Assembly (NCBI RefSeq): GCF_027579695.1
Contig: NC_083583.1
Coordinates: 22,520,099-22,584,098, forward strand
Origin: Neoarius graeffei
Lineage: Eukaryota > Chordata > Actinopteri > Siluriformes > Ariidae
Direction: 5' to 3'
Length of the DNA stretch: 64,000 bases
Shown here: piece after piece, positions 36,901 through 49,521 of the stretch
Position numbering within the stretch: the stretch's first letter is position 1
Layout of the letters: each line of letters begins with the position of its first letter
Notes under the pieces: generated by a model
The model's input: the letters and a program-made list of their open reading frames with translations, nothing else
Database searches by the model: none
Told to the model about the DNA's origin: nothing
Translations under genes and position numbers: made by a program

Positions 36901-37912
36901 TGTACATCAGTAGAAAAGAAAAGAAAAAGGAAAAGAAAAAGGAACAAGAGTGCTCTGAGAGCACAATATCCCCTTGCTGGCAACTAGGCCATACCTCTGG
37001 TAAAATGCGACTGAATTGAACAAAATTGCAATATGCGCATTACCGATATATAACACAGAGTCCAGTAAAATTTCATGAAATTCCTCCAAAATTTGTGAGG
37101 GAAGTTGATTTCAGAAAGCAAGCACACCTTGATGAAATTGTCAAAGTACAAGTTTGTTAATAATCAAAGGCATAGCTCTGGTAAAATTTGCCTGAATTAA
37201 ACAATTTCAATATGCGTATAACTGTCATATAACAAAGCCTTTTGCCAAGTTTGGTGAAATTCCTCCACAAATTGTGAGAGGAGTCAATGCCAGAAGGCAA
37301 GCACACCTTCATGAAATTGTGAAAGTACAAGGTTGTTAAATCAAGGGCCACAACTCTGGTAAAATGTAACCGAAATGAACAAAATAACAATATGCGTACT
37401 ACCGACATATATAACAAGGCCTTTTGCCAAGTTTCGCGAAATTCTTCCAAAAATTGTGAGAGGAGTTGATTTCAGAAGGAAAACACACTCATGAAATTGT
37501 CAAAGTATAATTTTGCTAATCAAGGGCTGTAACTCTGGTAAAATGTGACCGAATTGAACAAAATTGCAATATGCGTATTACCGACAGATATCAAAGAATC
37601 CTGCCAAGTTTTGTGAAATTCCTCCAAAAATTGTGAGAGGAGTTGATTTCAGAAGGCAAGCACCCTGCCCGGGATGGACGGAAATTACCATGACATAATC
37701 CCCCTTCGGGCCTTTCAGTTAGCAGGGGATAAAAAAGGAAAAGAAAAAGGAAAAAAGGAAAAGAAAGACCCGATTTTAACCCAAATAAAACTTTATATCT
37801 AAAAAAGTGTGATGGAAGAGAAGTTTTTTGATGAGAATTTATTCATTGTGGTTTTTAAATGCAGATATTCTTTTACAAAATGTACTGAAATCACAGCACA
37901 CAAGTTATTAAA

Positions 37913-37946
<34 letters not shown>

Positions 37947-40222
37947 CGCGTGTGTAAACAACTGCAGTACTATTCTGATTAAAAGCCCCGAGTGTTTAAT
38001 GACATTTCTACACGGAGCAGTGCAGCGTAACACAGGCTGTTCTGAACACTAGAACACTCACACAGCTGTAGGTTGTTGATTAACTAAACCACAAACATTT
38101 CTGAATCATTTGAGGACTCGTCATCAGTAATTATTTAATAGTTGTGGTGTGTTTTGTGCATTGATGTGCAGTAATGTTGATCTATTAATCGAAGGTGGTA
38201 CTTACATCATATGCCAGACTCTCAGCTTCATTCGCTACAGTGAGTCCTGCCAGCTCTCCCAGTCCCAGCTCATTCTCCAGAGCCTCATCCGCTCCCATTA
38301 TAAACGATTTACCAGTTGATGGAGGGAACGTAAGAGCTTCCACTGCCCCACCCACCACACACAAACAAACACACACACCTAAGTTCATGCTTGAGGACAG
38401 AGCTGATCATAGGTTTCTATCTTGGTGGGCGTGGTCTTTCCAGTATGACCCCGCCCCATCAACAAAACATGAGGGTTCACTGAACGATTTGATGAGGATG
38501 AAAATGATATAAAAATCACACGCACCAGATCTCAAATTAAAATAGACAGAAAAAGGAAACAAGTCTAACTGAATATTTATGAGAACCGGAGAGAAGGAAA
38601 GAAGAAAGGTGAAGAGGGAGGGAGGGAAATTTATATAAAAAAAAGTGAAAAGGACAGAATAAAAAAAAGAAAAATAAGGACGATGAAAAAATTGATGCAA
38701 AAATAGAAAGAAAAACAGTGAAAAACAGGGGAGGAAAAGAAAAAGGTAAGGAAAAAATTGAGAGAATGGCAAGAAAGAAAGAAAAAGAAAAGCAAGAAAA
38801 AGATTTAAAAGATGAGAGAAAAATAGAAATTTGAATAAAAACAGGAAAAGACCAAAGTAAAAATAGAATGAAATAGGAACAAAAATGGAGAGAGGGGGAA
38901 AAGGAAGGAAGGAAAGAATTAGAATGCAAAACAGACAAAAAAATATAGAAGGAGAAATTGAGGCAAGACAAATCGACAGAGAATGAAAAAAGATGAGAAC
39001 AAATGAAAGAAAAAAGAAAAATTGAGAGAGTGGAAAGAAAGGTGAAAGGAAATGGTTTCACTTTATGTTGGCTTTTCCTTTAATTTCTCACCCGTGTGCG
39101 TGTGTGCACGCGCGCGCGAGTGTGAATATGGATCATACCTTCATCCGCACGGCTGAGATCATGCTCGTTGAGTCGGGGTAAGCTGGGTCTGACAGGGGGA
39201 GCCACGGGGGGCTGCATGGAGGGAAGATCCTCCACGTCTCTTAGATTAGCCAGCATGTCCTGCAGCTTGGACCTGTTCGGCCCTGCACAGACAGAAAAAA
39301 AGAGGGAAGAGAAGGGGGGGTGTAAATAAGTGGGAAGGGAATAAAAGGTGAGGTTTGCAGGGGAACAACATAATACTTATTCAAGAGTTGTATTAGGAAG
39401 CTATAAAACAGAAAGATATAATAATAGGAAGATGACCTCAAAAGACTAAAATGGAGAAAAATATCAAAAGTGAAAAATCAAACATGTGACAAGAGCAAGG
39501 TTTCTGCACCTCACTCTTTGTTTAAGCTACGCTAGTAAATTTGTTATGGCAGCGTGTGTGGACCTTCATCCAACTCACAGTTTAAAAAAAAAAACGAAAA
39601 GTGAAGATGTGCAAGAGCCATACGGTCACGGGGGGGAAAAGGAAAGAACAGCAAACCACAGAAAAGCAAAAGGTTAAGGAATAAGAACCAAACATGGAAA
39701 GAAACCAAGATAAAGCTGTACATCAGAGATTCCTGAAAGAAAAGAAAAAATGAACAGTGGGGGGAAAAAAAAGTGTAAACAGGAGAGAAAAGGAAAAAGG
39801 TCATGAAAATCACAACAGAATAGAAAGATAAATTACAAGGGAATATTAAAGGACCGAGAAAGTAATGAGGAAACAAAGGGCAAGACAGAAACACAGATTA
39901 AGTAGGAAGGAAAAAATTATGAAAAAGAGTCAAGTAAAAAGAACGAAAAAGAAAACAGACTAAGAAAGAGAGGAAAAGGGCAAGGAAAAGGACATAACTA
40001 AAAAGAAAAAAGAAAGGAAGGAAAAAAAATGAAACAACTTCATACTGGATTTAAAAAAAATTTGTTTCACTGGTGCGGGGTGAATTTAAGAGATTTAGAA
40101 ATGAGCAAAAAACAAACTCAGGACAGCAGGGGAGCGAGAGAGAGCGCGCATGACAGCATGATGTCATATACTGATGAATAAAGGCAATCTACAAAGAAAT
40201 CCCATTAAAATGCAGTCTTTCT

Positions 40223-40280
<58 letters not shown>

Positions 40281-43200
40281 GAAAGGAGCTGAGAGCAAAC
40301 CGAAGGCGTCACAAACACAAAGAGGGAGGAAGTGAAGATGATCTGAATGGAGCTGTCCAAACAAAAGACCAGCGTCTGATCAAACAGGAAGCAGCGGAGG
40401 TCTGGCCACACTTACTCTTTACCCCCTTTTTGCCTTTGCGCTCCTTCCTGTACTGCTCCTTGAGTTTCGAGATCAGGCTCTGGTCCACTTCCCAGGCCTC
40501 GGTCATGGCGTTTGGCTCCTTCTCTACATGGAGGATGGAGACAGAATTCAGTCCTGGAGCACAAACACCACAGCTGGAGCCGACCTACACCGTGTACACC
40601 TCAAACGAGCGTTTAGTTTTATTCGGGTGAAGTACTGTAACATCCTGAGACAGGGAAAACTGAAAAGAAATGATGGATGAAAGAACCAGATTTTCTGGGA
40701 CACAAGTCATATTCGATGCCCTTTCTGCAACAGCATGGGTTTCAGCCCACATTTCACCCTCATTTCCCCTTTTTTAAAGTTGGATGCAAATTTCCAGGTC
40801 TGATTAAGGAAAAACGTGCAAAAATTCATATGAATATTCGGCAGAGGAACACATAGCTGGACACAGGTTTTTTTTTTGATTGGATACAAGTAATTATCTA
40901 AAATATACACTACCGTTCAAAAGTTTAGGGTCACTCTGAAATGTCCTTATTTTTGAAAGAAAAGCACTGTTCTTTTCAATGAAGATCACTTTAAACTAAT
41001 CAGAAATCCACTCTATACATTGCTAATGTGCTAAATGACTATTCTAGCTGCAAATGTCTGGTTTTTGGTGCAATATCTCCATAGGTGTATAGAGGCCCAT
41101 TTCCAGCAACTCTCACTCCAGTGTTCTAATGGTACAATGTGTTTGCTCATTGCCTCAGAAGGCTAATGGATGATTAGAAAACCCTTGTACAATCATGTTA
41201 GCACCGCTGAAAACAGTTGAGCTCTTTAGAGAAGCTATAAAACTGACCTTCCTTTGAGCAGATCGAGTTTCTGGAGCATCGCATTTGTGGGGTCGATTAA
41301 ATGCTCAAAATGGCCAGAAAAACGTCTTGACTATATTTTCTATTCATTTTACAACTTATGGTGGTAAATAAAAGTGTGACTTTTCATGGAAAAAAACAAA
41401 ATTGTCTGGGTGACCCCAAACTTTTGAACGGTAGTGTATATAGCACAATTCTCAATTTTGACTGATCAGAAAGTGTTGATTGATTTTCTCCAACAGCAGC
41501 TCTGCAAATCAAATCACAGGTTAGAATAATGCAAATAACTCATTCTCATATGCTACTGTTTCTATAGTAACAGGGACTTGTATGGTGAACCCCATATATT
41601 GTAAGCCTAACAATAAACAGATTAAAAGGCTGTTATGGAACAAAGAAAAATGTCTAACACACGACTGCGTGATAGTGCCGACGTTTTCTGCAAGGAGACG
41701 TCTGTGTAACACTTAAGGAAGGAGTCTCCAGTGCCACTGCAGCATTAAGGCCCGGTCTCACAATACCGATAACTATAACTACAGCTATAACGATAACTAT
41801 AAATAAATAGGTCCCCTGCGGTTTATGTGGCTGGTGGTCACACCAGACCGATAACGATACCTATAGCCCAGGCCTGGGTTTATCCGTATTGGTGAGATCG
41901 CTTCTGGAGCCATTTTTCCAGACCTGAACCTGATACAATAAAACATCTGACCAATCAAGTAATTGCTAACATGTGACTACGTCTGAGCGCATGCTATTTT
42001 TCCCGGGCACCTTGTTGCATCATGAAGTCACGGAATACGGATTCACGGACAATAAAAAAATAAATACAAAGTACAGATCTTTTATTCATGGATGTGTGTG
42101 ATTTTCCAAGAAATATCAATAGTAAATGAAAATTAATAAATGTATAAATACAGGTAAGATATTTATTATACCCCCGCTCTGAAGGAGGTGGAGTATACTG
42201 GTTTACCTCTGTCCGTACATCCGAAACACCCTTTTTCGCAGCAACCACAAATCATAGCCACTTGGTACCTTGGGGTTCTATACCGTTTTCAGGTCTGTTG
42301 CACATCGACTTCCTGTTTATCGGCTGAATGTATTTACAAAACGTATAGTGTGGATTTACAAAATTTTCGTAACACTTTTCTCAGCAACTACAAATCACAA
42401 CCGCTTGATATTTGGTACCGAGCTTCAGCTTGGGGTTCTATACTGTGTATACCTTTTTCAGGTCTGTTGCACATCGACTTCCTGTTTACCGACTGAATGT
42501 ATTTATGAAACATACAGGGTGGATTTACAAAATTTTCGTAACACTCTTTTTCTCAGCAACTACAAATCACAACCGCTTGATATTTGGTACCGAGCTTCAG
42601 CCTGGGGTTCTGTACCGTGTATACCATTTTCAGGTCTGTTGCACATCGACTTCCTGTTTACCAACTGAATGTATTTATGAAACATATAGGGCGGATTCTG
42701 ATGCTATTTCAAAATGACAGTTTACCAGGATGCTATTTGAAATCCCCGGGGAGAGACACTGCTCTTTACTTCCTTGTTTCAGGGTTCATTATTTGTTGAA
42801 GTCAATAATAATTCATAATAAGTGTCCTGTTCCTCCGATTGCTTGCATTCTGATATAAGCGAGAGCAGGGAGGATACGCAAGTGAGCAGTAGCTCACAGT
42901 TCATCTTGTTTAATTATGAACTTCAGCACTATTCTTTAAATTCGTTTCTTAAGACAAGGATTTTTTAAAGATGTTACCTTGACAGTTTCGGCGCTAAACT
43001 TCCGCCTTCTTCAAAACAGTCACCAGATGTCGAGTGGTGACGTGCCTTATCAGCTGATGTTACTCTAAGGAGGCGTGCGAGAGCAGGGAGGGAAAAAAAA
43101 AGAACACCAAATAGAATGTGAAAAAGAAACAACAAAAAGACTCAAGATCCGAAAAAGAAAAAGCACACCAAGAAAACTTAAAATCAGCCATTTCAGACCA

Positions 43201-46200
43201 CTGTAAACGGCAAAAAAAAAATAATGAATTGGGAAGAGGCCAGAGTCATTTGCGCTGAAGAAAATAGATTCCAGCGTTGGATTTTAGAGGCAGTGGAGAT
43301 ACGAAAGCGTGCACAGAGAACGATGAACCGGGATGAGGGAGCGTACGCGCTGTCGCACACCTGGAGCGCCGTCCTGGAGGAGCGACCTGACAGCAGGAGG
43401 CGTGAACTACCTGCCAAATTGGGCGGGACGTTCACGCCTCCTTAGAGTAACATCAGCTGATAAGGCACGTCACCACTCGACATCTGGTGACTGTTTTGAA
43501 GAAGGCGGAAGTTTATCGCCGAAACTGTCAAGGTAACATCTTAAAAAATCCTTGTCTTAAGAAACAAATTTAAAGAATAGTTTCAATAGGTAGACATAAT
43601 GAACTTTCACTACATATGAACTTCGGCATTTCATTGTTTTAGACTTCTTAAATTTTTTTTTTTTATCCGTGATGCATCATCCGTATGAAATCAGTAACCA
43701 ATCTGTAATATACTGAAACGTCCGTGACCAATTCGTAAATTATTAGCATCCGTATTAAAATCCATAACCACTCCGTATTTTGTATCCATTTTTTATTATA
43801 TCTGCATAGCCCATGACCTATCCATATTATATCAATCACTGGAGTATGTGCATGGGTTATTCTGAAGTCCAAGCTGTACAGTACGACCCGGAATAATGTG
43901 CTACTACTTGAAAAAAACTTCCATGACTGTTCCTAAGTTGCATGCGTTTATTTCCCTGAGTGGCAAGACCAAGCGATATTATAGTGGGGATTATAGTTGT
44001 GGTGTGACTGCTCCAGACTGGAACTAAATTCAGGCAGAGGTATAGTCATAGTCATAAGTATAGTTATTGGTGTTGTGGGACAGGGCCCTAACAGAGGTAA
44101 AGCTGTACATTTAAAAAAAAAAAATTTTTTTTTTCCTTTCCACATCTAGAAAGCCTTCAGGAATTAATCTGTATTGCAGAAGTTTCAGACCATGTAATGG
44201 ATACAAAGTACAATGTATTGTTATTTAATTAATAACAGTACACTGATGGGAAAACTGCTTTCGTATCAAAGGAATATAACCCTTTGGGACGTGCTGTTAG
44301 AAGAAAACGATCAACTTTCGGGCGGTAACTTTCATTCGAGTTTCACATCACACCCTTGTTTATTCTCCTATAACAGAATGTTCTGCTCACAAAGTGCAAC
44401 ACTAAGTCATTATGTGACACTTCTTGGACTTTATCCCAGGCAGGTTAATATTGAGGGTTCTATTATTATTTTTTGTTTAGCCACGATCTTTCCAGGCTCA
44501 GCTATTTCTTTATATAAGGCACTTCAGTTCCTGTCACTGATCCAATGCAGCAGTGGCAGCTTGTGAGAAAATCAGTTCAGGGCTCTTATAGACTGAAGGG
44601 ATAGAGCGAGAGACTTTACTGTATCTGAGCCACGTCACAGCCCAAATACACAGTGTGTAGAGAACAACACTCTTCTCTTCCAGAAGACGCACAAAAAGAA
44701 ACCAAGAATGAACAACTCCCAAGATGACTGTTCTCCATGTACCATACCTGTAATAACTTTAGGTTTAGAAACACGTGTGTGACAGAAAGGAAAGTGAAGT
44801 GGACAGAGCTGAACAGTGCAAACTAAAAGCACAGACTGAAAACCATAACATAGTCTTTTAAAATATGTCTGAACCGCTAAACATGAGGCACACAATGGTT
44901 CACTCAATTTACAATTCAGTTCTCGATATCAGGTTCACAATTTGATTTTCCTGTGATATTAAAAAAAAAGAAAACAAAGGCAATTTTAAAAGTGTAACAT
45001 TTATTTCGCTATTCTTTATCAGCTTAATTAATCCTTTGGTTAAATTAAAAAAAAAACAAAAAAACCCTTTTGACCTTTTGTTTCATTTTCGCAGTAACCA
45101 ACAATAATTATTTACCCACATTTCCAAAGGTTGGAATAAAATCTAATAGCCTATTAACTAAAATACTCCTTTTCTTAAAAATGAAAAAAAGTTTAGAACT
45201 TCTCTTAATAAACTTGTATCAACATTTGTACTACCTGTATTTGCTTTTCTTTAAGATTTCAGCAGTCTGTAAAAAGAGAGCTGCGATTTCTTGTTAAATC
45301 TACTTTTACACTCAATCACACAACATCTCTTTCCCATTTTAGATCTGTTTTTTTGTGCGTTTTTGCAGCATTAGAGCTGTGTTACTTCCACCTTGAGTAA
45401 AGTCACGTGTCTTTCCGCTATTTAACAAATTATTTGCGGAAAGTGAAGTGAATATTGGTGTATAATAACTGAGACAAAGTCAGGGTTATTATTCACCGAC
45501 CCTGAGGCAGAGAATTGTTTCAGTATAAATACATGGGTGATTATTAAATTTTTTTTTAAAAAACTCATTGAAATAAATGATTTTTTAAAATATCTTCAAA
45601 AGCGGCATGCAAATGTAATGTGCGCAGACTTGCAGCATGAACGCAGGCTTGTGTCACTTATCTACACCGACTTGCATAAAATACTGTTTTGAAACAGATA
45701 AAATAAATCCCAAGTCCACCTTACATCTGGACAGTTTTAGATCAAACTTCATAATGTCTTGAGTGCTTTTAGGAACAGCATTTTCTTTTGCAATTTGTAA
45801 TTCTTCCTCACTTATGGTGACAAAGCGATTGGCAGCCATTTTGTTGAGTCACTCGAGGTGATTATCTAGAAATAGTCCAAATTTCTTGACCAATCAGTGC
45901 ATGTGATTTTCTATAAATCACCTGCATATTTATACGAATGTATGTTATTATCCCTTCTGCTGTCTAAACAACACAATTACAGCCAGGAAAAACTAAGATT
46001 ATGCAGCCTGAAAATAATCACTTTTCTTTTTTATTTCATTGATTTGAATGGTCAAATTTGTATTGCAATTTAGTGTCACACGATATATAGTGGTGCTTGA
46101 AAGTTTGTGAACCCTTTAGAATTTCCTATATTTCTGCATAAATATGACCTAAAACATCATCAGATTTTCACACAAGTCCAAAAAGTAGATAAAGAGAACC

Positions 46201-49200
46201 CAGTTAAACAAATGAGACAAAAATATTATACTTGGTCATTTATTTATTGAGGAAAATGATCCAATATTACATATCTGTGAGTGGCAAAAGTATGTGAACC
46301 TCTAGGATTAGCAGTTAATTTGAAGGTGAAATTAGAGTCCGGTGTTTTCAATCAATGGGATGACAATCAGGTGTGAGTGGGCACCCTGTTTTATTTAAAG
46401 AACAGGGATCTATCAAAGTCTGATCTTCACAACACATGTTTGTGGAAGTGTATCATGGCATGAACAAAGGAGATTTCTGAGGACCTCAAAAAAAGCGTTG
46501 TTGATGCTCATCAGGCTGGAAAAGGTTACAAAACCATCTCTAAAGAGTTTGGACTCCACCAATCCACAGTCAGACAGATTGTGTACAAATGGAGGAAATT
46601 CAAGACCATTGTTACCCTCACCAGGAGTTGTGGACCAACAAAGATCACTCCAAGAGCAAGACATGTAATAGTCGGCGAGGTCACAAAGGACCCCAGGGTA
46701 ACTTCTAAGCAACTGAAGGCCTCTCTCATATTGGCTAATGTTAATGTTCATGAGTCCACCATCAGGAGAACACTGAACAACAAATGGTGTGCATGGCAGA
46801 GTTGCAAGGAGAAAGCCACTGCTCTTCAAAAAGAACATTGCTGCTCGTCTGCAGTTTGCTAAAGAGCACATGGACAAGCCAGAAGGCTATGGGAAAAATG
46901 TTCTACGGATGGATGAGACCAAAATAGAACTTTCTGGTTTAAATGAGAAGCGTTTGGAGAAAGGAAAACACTGCATTCCAGCATAAGAACCTTATCTCAT
47001 CTGTGAAACATGGTGGTGGTAGTATCATGGTTTGGGCCTGTTTTGCTGCATCTGGGCCAGGACAACTTGCCATCATTGATGGAACAATGAATTCTGAATT
47101 ATACCAGCCAATTCTAAAGGAAAATGTCAGGACATCTGTCCATGAACTGAATCTCAAGAGAAGGTGGGTCATGCAGCAAGACAACGACCCTAAGCACACA
47201 AGTCGTTCTACCAAAGAATGGTTAAAGAAGAATAAAGTTAATGTTTTGGAATGGCCAAGTCAAAGTCCTGACCGTAATCCAATCGAAATGTTGTGGAAGG
47301 ACCTGAAGCGAGCAGTTCATGTGAGGAAACCCACCAACATCCCAGAGTTGAAGCTGTTCTGTACAGAGGAATGGGCTAAAATTCCTCCAAGCCGGTGTGC
47401 AGGACTGATCAACAGTTACCGGAAATGTTTAATTGCAGTTATTGCTGCACAAGGGGGTCACACCAGATACTGAAAGCAAAGGTTCACATACTTTTGCCAC
47501 TCACAGATGTGTCATATTGGATCATTTTCCTCAATAAATAAATTAATTAACAAGTATAATATTTTTGTCTCATTTGTTTAACTGGGTTCTCTTTATCTAC
47601 TTTTAGGACTTGCGTGAAAATCTGATGATGTTTTAGGTCATATTTATGCAGAAATATAGAAAATTCTAAAGGGTTCACAAACTTTCAAGCACCACTGTAT
47701 CATTACATGCCTCATAAACACAAAGGAGTTTCAGTGACTGAAATCTGTAGTCACCAACTAGCATGTGTTCTGAGGCTCACAGCTTTTATTTTATTTGTTA
47801 GCTCTGTAGCTATAGTATTGAACTTACCATGCCTTCAAATCCTGCAGTTAGCAAAGCTAGCTACCCGGGAATTATCAGGTTCTATCGAGCCCTTTATGGC
47901 AAAATTATATTTAAAAATGTTACAAATACATTCTTTACATGCCACTGAATGTGTGAGAAATCTGGCACCAACATTTTGTCTAAACATATAAAGACTGCTT
48001 TAAGATGAAAATATTGTATCTGATTTGCCTTATAGAGAATCAAAATGTATAGTTCGATACTTTAAAACGACAGATTTGTCCGTTCCTTTTGTCAATAACA
48101 AGCCGTTTGTTAACTTTAAGAGAATGTGAGGGAACTGTTGTTTATGGCTGCTATAACATAAATGATAACAGGAACGACACTGTTTCACAGAAGTTCCACA
48201 ACATTAAATGCAACTACAAGTGTTGCCAGGCAAAACAAACCTCGCCCGGCAGCACTTATTTTATATTTCTCAATCATCAGCTGTCAGGTTCTAGACCTAT
48301 GAAAATCCATGACCTTGAGTTTGACATTTCAAAGTCATTCAAGGTCAAAGGTCATGGTGCCAAATGAAAGCCCATATGGCACTTCCTGTAAGTTGATAAT
48401 GATAAATATCTGTCTACCATCAACTGTTTTCAAGTTACAGCCCTCTGAAAATCTGTGACCTTGAGTTTGACCTTTCAAGGTCAAAGATCATGGTGCCAAA
48501 TGAAAGACCATATGGCAGTTCCTATATGCTCATAATAGTAAACATTTGTCTATTGGTAACCGTTTTTGAGTTATAATGGAAAATGTGTTATTTTGACCGA
48601 AAGGTTGACCTTTCTGGTGACCTTGACCTTCACCTTGAACTGAATACTCCCAAAATTTAAATCAGGTAATCTACAGACCATTGCCCACCTACCCTGAAAA
48701 TTTGAAGTCAATCGGTGCAACTGTCTAGACGCTAGATTGTCAACAGACAACCCGCCCGCACTGATTACCTCACCCTGCTTACTCCGTCGCAGGCGAAGGT
48801 AATAAACAGATAAAAAGTATACGTGTTATTCTTCCATTAATACAAAACTGCAATCACTGAGTCTTTACTGTAGAATAAGGAGAATGAAACACTTCAGGGT
48901 GGGAGGTTACTGGAATGTAATCTAAATCTACTTCACTTCGTGTCGTGCTGCATCACAGCCAGCTAGCGAATGTCAGATTTCTCACTAGTGTGTAGCTCGA
49001 TTAGTTATACAGTTATAAAATACCCAATGCTGTAAATCACCAAGCTAACACCGCATGTTTAAAATCACTCTAAAGAGAACAGTTTGCTGAAGTAGCTAAC
49101 TTTGTGTCGATTGGTCGTCTGAGCAAACCAATCATGGCTGTTTCTGCTCTGAGAAAACACTGTAATAATGATGAAACCTACATCAATCGTCTGAGTGGTC

Positions 49201-49482
49201 TCAAAACGAGCCTGACATCATCACTCTCAAAATGAAGGGATACAGACTGATCGCATAGATAATTACCCACAATGCTTCACACCTCAAACTACATTTGTCA
49301 AAGTCTTACCCCAATCAGCCACGTCTCCGGTGGCGGGAGATTCTGGCGAACCCTCCATGTCCTCACTGCTGGCCAGGAAGTCAAAGCCCTTCAGAGCCTC
49401 CTCAGTGTCCGGGTCATCGCTCAGATCAGCCGAGGAGGAGGAGGAGGAAGGAGATGGGGACATCTTCTTCCTCATCATCTGC

Positions 49483-49521
<39 letters not shown>

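Larger units (their letters stand above)
41749..44088. mobile_element. DNA transposon with nested insertions
   Basis: Left end GGCCCGGTCTCACAATACCG followed by ATAACTATAAC words; right end inverts this (TATAGTTATTGGTGTTGTGG, GACAGGGCC). Flanks are TAA at the left and CTAA at the right, which might be a 3-bp Harbinger-type target. Inside are a tandem-repeat block (42170-42712) and a Penelope fragment (42929-43580). No transposase seen. Confidence 0.65.

Noticed and set aside
38537..39061. 174-residue hydrophobic frame suggesting a membrane protein
   Set aside because: It reads through an intronic purine tract between striatin exons 9 and 10 and is compositionally biased.
37914..40278. CRISPR-like or regulatory arrays
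   Set aside because: The regular spacing is simple dinucleotide repeat; there are no spacers, and the genome is eukaryotic.
42188..42799. Overlapping frames with repeated [17 protein letters not shown] segments
   Set aside because: The repetition comes from ~171-bp tandem DNA repeats; no start context, splice sites or known domain.
43432..43571. Hammerhead ribozyme in the Penelope repeat arm
   Set aside because: Such ribozymes are reported in Penelope repeats, and CTGATAAGGC...CGCCGAAAC looked suggestive. But the conserved CUGAnGA core reads CTGATAA, and the strands expected to form stem I do not pair.
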